Source: Pseudomonas sp. RIT-PI-S (GTDB lineage Bacteria > Pseudomonadota > Gammaproteobacteria > Pseudomonadales > Pseudomonadaceae). From it: 64,000 bases of DNA. This document shows, piece after piece, positions 18,494 to 26,924 of the stretch. The stretch is taken from contig NZ_JANZKJ010000007.1 in the NCBI RefSeq assembly GCF_025642975.1, forward strand, positions 186,001 to 250,000, read 5' to 3'. The notes beneath the pieces are model-generated. The model searched no databases, was not told the DNA's origin, and saw only the letters and a program-made list of their open reading frames with translations. Position 1 is the stretch's first letter; each line of letters opens with the position of its first letter. Made by a program: the position numbers and the translations under genes.

Positions 18494-19348
18494 TCAGCCG
18501 CGCCAGGTTTGCAGGAACTTGAGCAGCAGCTCATTGACCACTTCGGGCTGCTCTTCCTGGGGCAGGTGGCCGCTGTTCTCGATGGGGTGCGCTTCGAGGT
18601 TTTCCGCCATCTCCGCCCAGACCTTAGCCATGTCGAACAGCTTGCCCACCGCGTGGAAGTCCGCGCCCCATAACGCCATGACCGGGCAGGCGATCTTCAC
18701 CTGCGCGTCCTCCTGGTCCTGGGCAACGTCCACCGCGTTGGCGCGATAATCCGCCATGGCGCCGCGTACCGCGCCGGGCGCCTTGTAGGTGCGCACGTAG
18801 GTGTCGAAGGCCTCGCCGGTGATGGTCGTCGGGTCGTAGCACCAGTCCGAGAAGAAATACCGCAACCACACTTCTTCCTTGCCGGCGATCAGGGCCTCGG
18901 GCAGGTCGGGCACCAGGTGGAACAGGAAGAACCAGTAGGCCTTGGCCACGGCAGCGTCGAGGTCGCGAGAAACGATCCGCGTGGGCACGTTATCCATGAC
19001 CACCAGGCGGTCGACGAGGTGCGGATGGTCCTTGGCGAAACGGGTCGCGACCCGGGCGCCACGGTCATGGCCGACCAGCGCCACCTTTTTGATGTTCAGC
19101 GCATCGAGCAGCCCGCGAATGTCATTGGCCATGTTGCGCTTGTCGTAGCCGGCTGCGGGTTTGTCCGTCTCGCCATAGCCGCGCAGGTCTGGCGCTATCA
19201 CCCGATAGTGCTTGGCAAGCACGGGAATCTGGTACCGCCACGCGTAGTTGGTTTCCGGAAAGCCATGCAGCAACACCACGGGCGGGCCGTCACCTTCTTC
19301 TACAACGAACTGGCGAATACCGTTGGCTGTTACGGTGTACTTTTTCAT
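18494..19348 (-). CDS. Alpha/beta hydrolase of the haloacetate dehalogenase / epoxide hydrolase type
   Basis: A 284-residue cytosolic hydrolase. VVLLHGFPETNYAWR gives the oxyanion region, DLRGYGETDKP the following loop, and LVGHDRGARVATRFAKDHP the nucleophile elbow with Asp, plus the arginines used by haloacetate dehalogenases to hold a carboxylate. The general base is in NSGHLPQEEQP. The family's halide-binding His-Trp pair after ARAYW is replaced by Phe-Phe (KAYWFFLFHL), so dehalogenation is uncertain and an epoxide or lactone substrate is possible. It lies between the FAH-like and AEC transporter genes. Confidence 0.82.
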   Translation of the reverse strand: MKKYTVTANGIRQFVVEEGDGPPVVLLHGFPETNYAWRYQIPVLAKHYRVIAPDLRGYGETDKPAAGYDKRNMANDIRGLLDALNIKKVALVGHDRGARVATRFAKDHPHLVDRLVVMDNVPTRIVSRDLDAAVAKAYWFFLFHLVPDLPEALIAGKEEVWLRYFFSDWCYDPTTITGEAFDTYVRTYKAPGAVRGAMADYRANAVDVAQDQEDAQVKIACPVMALWGADFHAVGKLFDMAKVWAEMAENLEAHPIENSGHLPQEEQPEVVNELLLKFLQTWRG

Positions 19349-19360
19349 CCTGCGCCTCGC

Positions 19361-20302
19361 TTAGGATAAGTGCCGAGTGAATACCGAAACCAAGAGCGCG
19401 ATGGTGCCCATGGAAACGACGGTGCTGACCAATACGCTACCGGCCGTGATACTGGCGTCACGGCTGTACAGGTTCGCCAGCATGTATGGGCCAGTACCGG
19501 TCGGGAGCGCGGCTACGACCACCGCAATGGCGGTTGATTCGTGGTTGAGATCAAACATGTAAGTGGCCGCGATCCAGGTCAGCAGCGGTTGGGCGACCAG
19601 CTTGAGGGCAACGATGCTCGACAACCGCGGCCATTGAATCTCGAATTTCGTTTCCGCGATGAACGCCCCCAGCGACACCAGTGCGCAGGGGCTTGCGGCA
19701 TTGGCCAGCAGCGTCAGAAAACGATTTGGCCCCATGGGCAGTGGCGGCGCGAAGGCCGCATAAAGCACCCCGAGCAAGGGCGCCAGCAGCATGGGGTTCT
19801 TGAGCAGCGAATAGCCCACCTTACCGACGGTGGAAAGCAGTTTGCCTTCTGGCTGCAGAGCGATCTCGACCATCAGCACGGCAATGCCGAACAGGATGCT
19901 CACGGTGATGATGGCGCAGATCGTCACCAGGGGCAGGCTGGCGGGTCCAAATGCCGCCAGGCATAGCGGAAAGCCGATGAAGCCTACGTTGGCATAGCCA
20001 CTGTTGAGGCCATCGAGGCTGGCATCGGCCAAGTGGGATGATTGAAACCGCCGCAGCCAGGCGGTGCAGCCGAACACCACCGCGCTGCCGAAGGCGAACG
20101 CCGCGGCGAAACCCGGCTGGTGCAGATCCGCCCATTTGGCCGTGGCCATCACCTGGAACAGCAGCGCCGGCATGCCCAGATAGACCACGAAGCGGTTCAG
20201 CTCGAACGCCGCTGCGTCGCCGAGCAGCCCGTATGTTCGCGTGAGCCAGCCGGCGCCCACCAATGCGAATACAGGCAGCACAACATTGAACAAGACTTCC
20301 AT
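19361..20302 (-). CDS. AEC-family (auxin efflux carrier-like) transporter
   Basis: A 313-residue inner-membrane protein with about ten hydrophobic helices. The N-terminus MEVLFNVVLPVFALVGAGWL and the inner half-repeat with ALKLVAQPLLTWIAATYMF and AALPTGTGPYMLANLY match the AEC family, which includes malonate and other carboxylate carriers. It is 12 bases upstream of the alpha/beta hydrolase gene and probably imports or exports the acid handled by this cluster. Confidence 0.87.
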   Translation of the reverse strand: MEVLFNVVLPVFALVGAGWLTRTYGLLGDAAAFELNRFVVYLGMPALLFQVMATAKWADLHQPGFAAAFAFGSAVVFGCTAWLRRFQSSHLADASLDGLNSGYANVGFIGFPLCLAAFGPASLPLVTICAIITVSILFGIAVLMVEIALQPEGKLLSTVGKVGYSLLKNPMLLAPLLGVLYAAFAPPLPMGPNRFLTLLANAASPCALVSLGAFIAETKFEIQWPRLSSIVALKLVAQPLLTWIAATYMFDLNHESTAIAVVVAALPTGTGPYMLANLYSRDASITAGSVLVSTVVSMGTIALLVSVFTRHLS

Positions 20303-20377
20303 CGGGGGCTCCGTTGGGATGAAGCGTATCGATCAGCACTGTGACGGGGATGGAAAGGCCCGGATAGACGCCTTGTG

Positions 20378-21649
20378 CTACTGCCCCGCGCTGGAGAGGT
20401 CGTGCCGAACGTGCGCTACGTCCTTTGCGCTGACCGCGCTGCCAGTGTTCCCCCAGGCGCTGCGAATGAAGCTTGCAACCGCCGCGACCTCAGGGTCAGA
20501 CAGGCGCCAGGCAAACGCCGGCATCGTATAGGCCGTGGGCGCGGCATCGGTTGCCGTGCCGGTAGCGCCCGCCAACACGATCCGGATCACCGAGTCAGGC
20601 TGAGGGTCGTTGAGTACGGTATTGGCGGACAGCCCCGGGAATGTCTTCTCATAGCCCTTGCCATCGCTTCGGTGGCAGGCCATGCAGTTATCGGCGTATA
20701 TCCGTGCCCCGTCACTTTCAACCCGCAGGGCGTGCAGGTCCGCCGTTGTGGTGCTCGCCTGGGCGTCGGCGCCCGAGTGAAGCGGGGCCTCATCGGGGCT
20801 GAGGGATTTGAGGTATTGCGCAATAGCGTGCAGGTCTTCGTCGCTCAGGTATTGCAGGCTGTTTTCAATCACGTCTTTCATCCCTCCGAACGCGGCGCTC
20901 TGGTTGTTCTTCCCGGTTCTAAGAAACTCCACCAGGTCGGCTTCGCTCCATTTTCCCAAGCCCGTCATGGCGCTGCCGCGCAGGTCCTTGGCGATCCAGC
21001 CGTCGATAGGGGCACCGCCTGAGAGGTAGGCCTTGCTGCGGTCGTCGGCCAGGGTCTTTTCCTCGAGCGTGAGCGCCCGGGGCGTATGGCACGAACCGCA
21101 ATGGCCGAGCCCCTCCACCAGGTAGGCACCGCGGGCCGCTCGTTCGGTCGCCGGTGGCGCCTCGACCACGGCCGGCTTGGGCGCGAACATCCAGCTCCAC
21201 CAGCCCAGCGGCCAGCGTATCGACAGTGGCCAGGGGATGTCTGGCGACCGGTTGGCGTGCGCCACCGGCGTCACGCCCGTCATGAAGTACCCGTACAGAT
21301 CACGCATATCCGCCTCACTGACCTGGGCATACGAAGGGAAGGGCATGGCGGGGTAGAGGGATGAGCCGTCCTTGCGTACCCCACGCCGGACCGCGTTGTC
21401 GAAATCCTCGAACGAGTACTGGCCCAGCCCTGTTTGCGGGTCTGGCGTGATGTTGGTCGAGTACAGGATCCCCAACGGCGTTTTCAGGCCAAGCCCGCCC
21501 GCATAGGGCTGGCCGCCGGGTGCGGTATGGCATGCGATGCAATCGCCCGCGCGTGCCAGGTATTCACCGTGCCCGCTGACCTGCGCGGCGGCTGCGTCGA
21601 CTGCGCCAAGCGCTAGCATTGAACTCATCGCCAAGAGATAGGGTTTCAT
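20378..21649 (-). CDS. Triheme cytochrome c subunit of a membrane GMC dehydrogenase
   Basis: A 423-residue periplasmic cytochrome with a signal peptide (MKPYLLAMSSMLALGAVDAA) and three heme c sites: CIACH at residue 37, CGSCH near 180 and CMACH near 320. Three-heme architecture and length match the cytochrome subunit of gluconate 2-dehydrogenase, sorbitol/fructose dehydrogenases and alcohol dehydrogenase complexes, which passes electrons to ubiquinone. It starts 10 bases after the flavoprotein gene and belongs to the same operon. Confidence 0.93.
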   Translation of the reverse strand: MKPYLLAMSSMLALGAVDAAAAQVSGHGEYLARAGDCIACHTAPGGQPYAGGLGLKTPLGILYSTNITPDPQTGLGQYSFEDFDNAVRRGVRKDGSSLYPAMPFPSYAQVSEADMRDLYGYFMTGVTPVAHANRSPDIPWPLSIRWPLGWWSWMFAPKPAVVEAPPATERAARGAYLVEGLGHCGSCHTPRALTLEEKTLADDRSKAYLSGGAPIDGWIAKDLRGSAMTGLGKWSEADLVEFLRTGKNNQSAAFGGMKDVIENSLQYLSDEDLHAIAQYLKSLSPDEAPLHSGADAQASTTTADLHALRVESDGARIYADNCMACHRSDGKGYEKTFPGLSANTVLNDPQPDSVIRIVLAGATGTATDAAPTAYTMPAFAWRLSDPEVAAVASFIRSAWGNTGSAVSAKDVAHVRHDLSSAGQ

Positions 21650-21659
21650 CCGAACGCCC

Positions 21660-23432
21660 TCACGCCTGGACCAACGGGCCGGGGTTTTTCAGGTAGTGCT
21701 TGATGATGTGGTCGACGGACCAATACGTGAGCGCCGCGACCAGGCCGGTGGGGTTGTAGCCGATGTTTTGCGGGAATACACAGGCGCCCATTACAAAGAG
21801 GTTATGCACGTCCCAACTTTGCAAGTACCGGTTCACAACACTATCGGCCGGGGAACTGCCCATGATCGCGCCCCCGGTGGTATGGGTACTTTGATAGGCC
21901 CGGGTATCGAAGTGCGAGCCGGGCTGACGCAGTATCACCTCCGTGGTATTGCCAATGGCCTTGCCTATTTTCTCGGCGCCTTCGATGGCGTGCTTGATCA
22001 TCCTGAATTCATTGTCGTGCCAGTCGAAAGTCATCCTCAATAACGGCAAGCCAAACGCGTCTTTATAGGTAGGGTCCAGGCTCAGGTATACGTCCCGGTA
22101 GGCCATCACGGAGCCTTGGGCATACACCGGCAGCAGCCGCTGGTAGGCGTCCGCCAGGCTTTGCTTCCAGCCGGCGCCCCACGTAGGCGCCTTGCCGAAG
22201 GTTCGGGTTTGCTGTATCGGCCGGCCGCCGGGCCGCAGGTGATAAACGCTGGCGCCGCCCACGAAGCCATAAGGGCCGTGGTCGAAGTTATCGCCGTTGA
22301 AGTCATCCACCGCAGTACCCGCAGCGCCGGCCCCTATATAAGGGTTCAAGTTCGTGCCCTTGGGCAGGAGCACGTTGACGCTGCTGTTCATGTGGTAGGC
22401 GTAATTTTTACCCACTACGCCTTTACCCGTCAGTGGGTCATAGGGCGCGCCTATGTTCGACAGCAATAGCAGGCGCACGTTGTGCATCTGGAAGGCGCAC
22501 AGGATAACCATGGTCGCGGGTTGGAAGACTTCCCGCCCTTGAGGGTCGATATAGGTAACGCCAGTCGCCTGGCTGCCGGAACTGTCCGTATTGACCTGGG
22601 TAACGTAGCAGCTGGTGTTGAGGGTGAAGTTCGGCTGTTTTCGAAGAGCCGGCAAGATGGAGGTTTGCGGCGATGCCTTTGAATACATGTAACAGCCATA
22701 GCCTTCGCAGAACCCGCAGAAGTTACAGGGGCCCAGCCGCACGCCGTACTGGTTGGTATAGGGCTGCGAGGCGTTGGCCGCCGGTACCGGGAACGGATTG
22801 AGCCCCACTTGCGCGGCGGCTGCGGCAAACAAGGTCGCGCCGTACACAGATTTGAGCGGCGGCGTGGGGTATTCGCTGCTGCGCGAGGCCTCCCATTTGT
22901 TTCCGCCGGCAACCACCTGGCCGTTGAGCACGCCGGCTTTGCCGGACACCGCGGCCACATCTTCCCACTTGGCAAAGTACGGCTCGAGTTCGTCGTAGGA
23001 AACGGGGTAGTCCTGGATGGTCATGTCTGCGGGAATGAAGCTCTTCCCGTAGCGCTCTTCGTAATGGGACCTTAAGCGAAAGTCGGCCGAGAACGCCCGC
23101 CAGGACATCCCGTTCCAGTGAAAACCCGCGCCCCCCACGCCGGTGCCTAGCAAGAACGCTCCGTGCTGGCGGTAGGGGACCGCGGTCCCTGTTGGTGAGT
23201 GGCGGATGGTGACCGTTTCCTTGGCCAGCGCCTGGAAGAGTTTGCCGCGCACGCTGTAGGCCAGTTCATCGATGACCTTGGGGTAGGTGGCCGTCTGCGC
23301 CGTGTCTTGCGCAGGGCCTCGTTCGAGCGCCAGCACATTCAGGCCGGCCTTGCTCAGTTCCATGGCCATGATGGCGCCGGTCCAGCCGAAGCCGACGATG
23401 ACCACGTCCTGTGCGCCTTTCGGGCTGCTCAT
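21660..23432 (-). CDS. GMC oxidoreductase, flavoprotein subunit of a gluconate 2-dehydrogenase-type complex
   Basis: A 590-residue FAD enzyme. VVIVGFGWTGAIMAMELSKA is the FAD-binding motif near residue 10. The substrate domain carries STHTTGGAIMG and NIGYNPTGLVAALTYW, placing the catalytic His and Asn. A cysteine cluster CNFCGFCEGYGC in the middle resembles the extra cysteines that bind an iron-sulfur cluster in bacterial FAD-dependent sugar dehydrogenases. It overlaps the upstream small subunit gene by 4 bases and precedes the cytochrome gene. Substrate is a sugar, sugar acid or polyol; gluconate is only the family default. Confidence 0.92.
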   Translation of the reverse strand: MSSPKGAQDVVIVGFGWTGAIMAMELSKAGLNVLALERGPAQDTAQTATYPKVIDELAYSVRGKLFQALAKETVTIRHSPTGTAVPYRQHGAFLLGTGVGGAGFHWNGMSWRAFSADFRLRSHYEERYGKSFIPADMTIQDYPVSYDELEPYFAKWEDVAAVSGKAGVLNGQVVAGGNKWEASRSSEYPTPPLKSVYGATLFAAAAAQVGLNPFPVPAANASQPYTNQYGVRLGPCNFCGFCEGYGCYMYSKASPQTSILPALRKQPNFTLNTSCYVTQVNTDSSGSQATGVTYIDPQGREVFQPATMVILCAFQMHNVRLLLLSNIGAPYDPLTGKGVVGKNYAYHMNSSVNVLLPKGTNLNPYIGAGAAGTAVDDFNGDNFDHGPYGFVGGASVYHLRPGGRPIQQTRTFGKAPTWGAGWKQSLADAYQRLLPVYAQGSVMAYRDVYLSLDPTYKDAFGLPLLRMTFDWHDNEFRMIKHAIEGAEKIGKAIGNTTEVILRQPGSHFDTRAYQSTHTTGGAIMGSSPADSVVNRYLQSWDVHNLFVMGACVFPQNIGYNPTGLVAALTYWSVDHIIKHYLKNPGPLVQA

Positions 23433-24157
23433 CGGCCTTCACCTCGCTGCCCGCCAATGGCCACTGGCCCCAATGGGTAGGGCGTGTTCGGGTGGTCGAT
23501 CCAGTCCATGAAATCCGCCTGGGCACCTGGGAAGCCGAGCATCTTCCAACCGGCCATGCCTACATTGCCGCCGTACTGGGGGTCGGCGAAAAACCCTTCC
23601 TTCGTATTGGTTAACAGCTGGGCGAAGAACAGCGCCCCACCCACGCCGTCCATGGGCACGCTGTTTTCATCCAAGCGCTTGAGCACCACGACCTGCAGCG
23701 ACGGGTCCAGCTGGGGGTAGCGCTTGCCGTAGGTTTTCAGGCACCAGTCATCACAGCCCTTTATTCCCAAGCGGTAGATGTCCCGGGGGGTGAAGCGCTG
23801 TTGATAGCCCAGCTCCGGGCCAAGGTCCGGCAAGAATGGCCCGTGCATGTACCAGAGCGCGCCCTCGGCGTAGGGCGTTTCCATTTGCCGGTCGATGAAC
23901 TCCGGAACGCCCAGGTCCGCAGCGCTGGGGCCCAGGTCGTCCTCGGGTATCAATTGCGCGGTGGCGGCCTGCACGAATGCCCACTCGGCGTCGGTAAAGA
24001 ACCTTGGCGCATAGGCACTGCCGTCGGCGGCGCCTGGGTTGTCCGACGCCGCACCTTTCGCCGGCGGGGCTAATACATGATGAGCGGCCACGGTCACGGT
24101 AGGCACCAGAACCAGCCCCGCCTTGAGAAAGTGCCGCCTGGAGTGAACGTTGGTCAT
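23429..24157 (-). CDS. Tat-exported small subunit (gluconate 2-dehydrogenase subunit 3 family)
   Basis: A 242-residue protein starting with a twin-arginine signal (HSRRHFLKAGLVLVPTVTVA). The mature part contains FFTDAEWAFVQAATAQLIPE and GVPEFIDRQMETPYAEGALW, typical of gluconate 2-dehydrogenase subunit 3. The family serves as chaperone/escort that carries the folded flavoprotein across the membrane by the Tat route. It is first in a three-gene dehydrogenase operon and overlaps the next gene by 4 bases (ATGA). Confidence 0.93.
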   Translation of the reverse strand: MTNVHSRRHFLKAGLVLVPTVTVAAHHVLAPPAKGAASDNPGAADGSAYAPRFFTDAEWAFVQAATAQLIPEDDLGPSAADLGVPEFIDRQMETPYAEGALWYMHGPFLPDLGPELGYQQRFTPRDIYRLGIKGCDDWCLKTYGKRYPQLDPSLQVVVLKRLDENSVPMDGVGGALFFAQLLTNTKEGFFADPQYGGNVGMAGWKMLGFPGAQADFMDWIDHPNTPYPLGPVAIGGQRGEGR

Positions 24158-24329
24158 CGCTGTACCTGAGTGATCGCCGAGTGTTTAGGCGTGGCGCCCA
24201 CAGCCGGGGCGCGCCGCTAGCCGTTTGCGTAAGCAGGCTGAGGCGACGATAAGGTTCGGGTTCAGCAGGGGCTTGTATGGACGTGCTGGGTTTTGCAAGC
24301 AAATCAGGCGGGTGATGTGGGGGGTGGTG

Positions 24330-24797
24330 TCAGCGCAGCCGCAAGGCCCGGTCCAGCGACCAAGCACCGCCGCCGCGGGCGATCAGCAACAGCAGTAGCC
24401 CGGCCCAGGTGAGGTGGGTTGGCCAGGCGTCCGGGTACACGAAGACCTCGATCACCGTGGTCATGGCCAGCAATGCCAGAGCCGACAGGCGGGTGCACAG
24501 GCCCAGCACCAGCAGTATGGGGAACAGGTGTTCGGCATAGGTGGCCAGGTGCGCGGCCAGATGGGGCGGCACCAGCGGCAGGGCGTATTCGCTTTGGAAC
24601 AGTTCATAGGTGCTGGGGGTGATGGTCAGCAACCCCTCCACCTTGGTGCGCCCCGAGAGGAAGAACACCGACGCGATGCCCACGCGCGCCATCAAGCAGA
24701 GCAAGGGGTCGCCGATCAGCCGCTGCAGCCGTTCGGCCAGGCGGTTCCAATGTGGGCGCAGGCCGCGCTCGGCGGTGTTGGAGTGGGTCGTGGCCAT
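24330..24797 (-). CDS. DoxX-family membrane protein of the bufferin operon
   Basis: A 155-residue protein with four hydrophobic helices. The signature [19 protein letters not shown] near residue 37 is the conserved DoxX start; [20 protein letters not shown] and [20 protein letters not shown] follow. DoxX proteins are the frequent last gene of bufferin-type operons. Here it follows the DUF2063 gene by 11 bases. Its exact role is unknown; a redox or quinone-linked membrane role has been suggested for relatives. Confidence 0.88.
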   Translation of the reverse strand: MATTHSNTAERGLRPHWNRLAERLQRLIGDPLLCLMARVGIASVFFLSGRTKVEGLLTITPSTYELFQSEYALPLVPPHLAAHLATYAEHLFPILLVLGLCTRLSALALLAMTTVIEVFVYPDAWPTHLTWAGLLLLLIARGGGAWSLDRALRLR

Positions 24798-24808
24798 AGT
24801 GGGGGGCC

Positions 24809-25567
24809 TCAGTGTGGCAGGGCAAGAGGGGCAAAAACCCTGGCCGCCAGCAGGCGGCCGAGCAGAACGTTGAAATCCAGGTCCGCCTGGGCCGCCAGAG
24901 CCAGGGCCGAGGCGCTGGCAAGGTCGTGGCCGGCAGCGCAGGCATCGAGGAATACGCAGGCCCCTGGCTCCAGCTGCTGCCAGGCGACCCCTTCGGTACC
25001 GCCTACCAGCAGCACACCTTCACCCTGCCAGGGCAGCGAGTCCGGCAACACCAGGGCTTCGCGGTTGTAGCGCCACAGGCTGTAGATCGGCTGCCCGGCG
25101 AACCAGCGCCAGCGCACGTTGCCGCGTGGCCGCAGGCCACAGCGGGCAAGGTCGGCGGCGGTCATGCCGGCCAGCTCGGCCAGTGCCAGGCTGGGCTCGT
25201 CGAATGCGGCGAAGGCCTCCAGCCAGAGGTAATCCAGGCGCGCCACCTCGGCCAGGTAGGGCATCTGGCGGGCGGGTTCGAAGGTTTCCAGGAAATCCGC
25301 AAATGCTGCGCCATAGTAAATCAGCCGGCCGTCAGCCGGCGGCGTGTGATCGGCATGCACCCTGGCGGCGGCTGCCAGCCATTCGCAGCCGACCAGCCGC
25401 TCGACGGTGGGAAAGTTCGCGCAAAGAGCATCGACACAGCCTTTCAGAATAGTATTGCGATACACCTGGAACCCAGGCTGCGCGGTGAGTGCCGCCAGTT
25501 GGGGCGCTTCGTGCCGATAGAGCGCCTTGATGAAGGCCTGCTGAAACTTGCCAAGGCTCAGCGTCAT
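24809..25567 (-). CDS. bufC: DUF2063 partner protein of the MNIO enzyme (BufC type)
   Basis: A 252-residue cytosolic protein. The N-terminal DUF2063 domain runs [48 protein letters not shown] and the tract [17 protein letters not shown]; the C-terminal half is more variable. In characterised MNIO systems this kind of partner binds the precursor peptide and presents it to the enzyme, as MbnC does for methanobactin. It overlaps the MNIO gene by 4 bases, indicating coupled translation. Confidence 0.88.
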   Translation of the reverse strand: MTLSLGKFQQAFIKALYRHEAPQLAALTAQPGFQVYRNTILKGCVDALCANFPTVERLVGCEWLAAAARVHADHTPPADGRLIYYGAAFADFLETFEPARQMPYLAEVARLDYLWLEAFAAFDEPSLALAELAGMTAADLARCGLRPRGNVRWRWFAGQPIYSLWRYNREALVLPDSLPWQGEGVLLVGGTEGVAWQQLEPGACVFLDACAAGHDLASASALALAAQADLDFNVLLGRLLAARVFAPLALPH

Positions 25568-26400
25568 GTGGGCGCCCTCGCCAGGTCGAGCACGGCCTGG
25601 GCGGTTTCACGCTCGGCCAGCAGCACGTCGAAGGTGGGAATGCGATCGTCGCGCTCGATCAGCGTAGGGCGCGGGCCGATACGCTGGATCAGCCGGCGAT
25701 ACAAGGCCCACACCGGGTCGGCGACGTTGGCGTCGTGGGAGTCGATGAGCAGGTCGCCAGCGTCGTCTTGGCTGTGCCCGGCGAGGTGGACTTCAAGCAC
25801 TGCAGCGGCCGGAAAACGATCGATGTAACTGGCCGCGTTGAACCCCAGGTTATGTGCGCTGACGTGCACGTTATTGACGTCGAGCAGCAAACCACAGCCA
25901 GTGCGGCCGGCCAGCTCAGCGAGGAAGTCGATTTCATCCCAGTCATGGTCATCAAGGCGCAGGTAGTGGCTGGGGTTCTCAATGGCGATGCGTTGGCCGA
26001 GGGCGTCCTGGGTGCGCTGGATATTACCCGCGATCCGCGCCAGGGCCTCGTGGCTGCGAGGGAAAGGCAGCAGGTCGGGGTGGTAGTGATCACCCCAGCT
26101 AGACCACGCCAAGTGTTCGGACACCAGCACCGGCTGCACGCGTTCGATCAAGCCGCGCAGCCGTTGCAGGTGAGCCTGGTCGGGCTCGGCATCGGCCGCC
26201 AGGGATAACGAAACCCCGTGCAACGATAGTGGGTGGTTCGCCGCTACCCGTTCCAGCCAGGCGAGGCGGGGCCCGCCGACCATGTAGTTCTCCGGATGAA
26301 CCTCGAACCACAGGCCATTGGCGCCGCAGCGCTCAGCGTCGGCATAGTGCTGCGCCTTGAGGCTAAGCCCCGCGCCCGAGAGTGTTCTGGAGGTATGCAT
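25564..26400 (-). CDS. bufB: MNIO (DUF692) multinuclear iron oxygenase, BufB type
   Basis: A 278-residue TIM-barrel enzyme that modifies cysteines of its precursor peptide. Metal-site motifs appear in order: GLWFEVHPENYM near residue 29, LSLHGVSLSL near 58, LVSEHLAWSS near 92, IENPSHYLR near 139, LLLDVNNVHVSAHN near 170, VLEVHLAGHS near 202 and LIERDD near 250. These hold the His, Glu, Asp and Asn ligands of the family (formerly DUF692). It follows the precursor gene by 15 bases. The likely reaction, oxidation of Cys to a thiooxazole or oxazolone type group, is taken from described bufferins and not shown here. Confidence 0.92.
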   Translation of the reverse strand: MHTSRTLSGAGLSLKAQHYADAERCGANGLWFEVHPENYMVGGPRLAWLERVAANHPLSLHGVSLSLAADAEPDQAHLQRLRGLIERVQPVLVSEHLAWSSWGDHYHPDLLPFPRSHEALARIAGNIQRTQDALGQRIAIENPSHYLRLDDHDWDEIDFLAELAGRTGCGLLLDVNNVHVSAHNLGFNAASYIDRFPAAAVLEVHLAGHSQDDAGDLLIDSHDANVADPVWALYRRLIQRIGPRPTLIERDDRIPTFDVLLAERETAQAVLDLARAPT

Positions 26401-26415
26401 GGTCGGCGCCTTCGA

Positions 26416-26697
26416 TCAGGACTTCATCGGGCTGAGCGAACCCATGCCGTGGGGCGTTTTGATCGAGGTGCAGGTGCCGGCCGGCACGTTCTTCCAGTGC
26501 ATGCCGTCGTAGTCCATCTTGGCACTACCGGCGCAGGTGGTGCCGGCCCCGGCCTTGCAATCGTTCTTGCCCGCCATGGCAACGCCATAGCATTTCTCCA
26601 TGGCGGCGCCGCTGCTGGTGTTCATGTCGTCGGCCATGGCGGCGCCGGCCAGTGAGGCCAGGGCGATAGCGGCGGTAGCGATAGCGAGAGTTTTCAT
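26416..26697 (-). CDS. bufA: Bufferin-type RiPP precursor (DUF2282), BufA
   Basis: A 93-residue exported precursor from the ATG at 26697, with GGAG nine bases upstream. Residues 1-22 are a signal peptide ([20 protein letters not shown], then MAD). The core has four cysteines, C36, C47, C55 and C76, in [22 protein letters not shown] and VPAGTC; this EKCYG-NDC-CAG-GTC series is the DUF2282 pattern. Bufferins are, as I recall from recent Caulobacter work, cysteine-modified peptides that bind copper in the periplasm. The tail [17 protein letters not shown] is Met/His-containing and could also touch copper. It was hidden inside a longer spurious frame. Confidence 0.92.
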   Translation of the reverse strand: MKTLAIATAAIALASLAGAAMADDMNTSSGAAMEKCYGVAMAGKNDCKAGAGTTCAGSAKMDYDGMHWKNVPAGTCTSIKTPHGMGSLSPMKS

Positions 26698-26760
26698 GGG
26701 TGCGATCTCCAGAGGGATAAGGGGTAGCCGTTCGTGAATCAGCAGCGGCTCATCGACCAA

Positions 26761-26786
26761 TTCGCCGACTACAACGATCCGGTTAC
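26761..26786 (-). promoter_or_regulatory. ECF-type promoter of the buf operon (GTAACC-N16-CGAA)
   Basis: On the - strand GTAACC (26786-26781) is followed after exactly 16 bases by CGAA (26764-26761), 64 bases before the bufA ATG. An AT-rich run at 26797-26816 just upstream could act as an UP element. The same motif and spacing occur before the sigma factor gene on the other strand. I recall GTAACC-N16-CGAA as the Caulobacter SigF promoter motif; that attribution should be checked. Confidence 0.82.
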
Positions 26787-26898
26787 ACCTGAGTACAAAT
26801 TTTTTGAGATTTATTTCGTAGCGCCTTATGGTGTGCAGCCTTCCTGGGGCAATGGCGGCCCTCGCTGCCACTGCGCGGCGTGGAAAATGATTCTCCGT

Positions 26899-26924
26899 GT
26901 AACCAAGGCGGCCCATGCAACGAA
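26899..26924 (+). promoter_or_regulatory. ECF-type autoregulatory promoter of the sigma factor gene (GTAACC-N16-CGAA)
   Basis: GTAACC at 26899-26904 and CGAA at 26921-26924 are 16 bases apart, identical in both elements and spacing to the divergent buf promoter. The -10 element lies after the ATG at 26915, so transcripts from this promoter would begin near 26931 and could not use that ATG. This either implies a downstream start for the sigma factor or a second upstream promoter. Confidence 0.75.
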
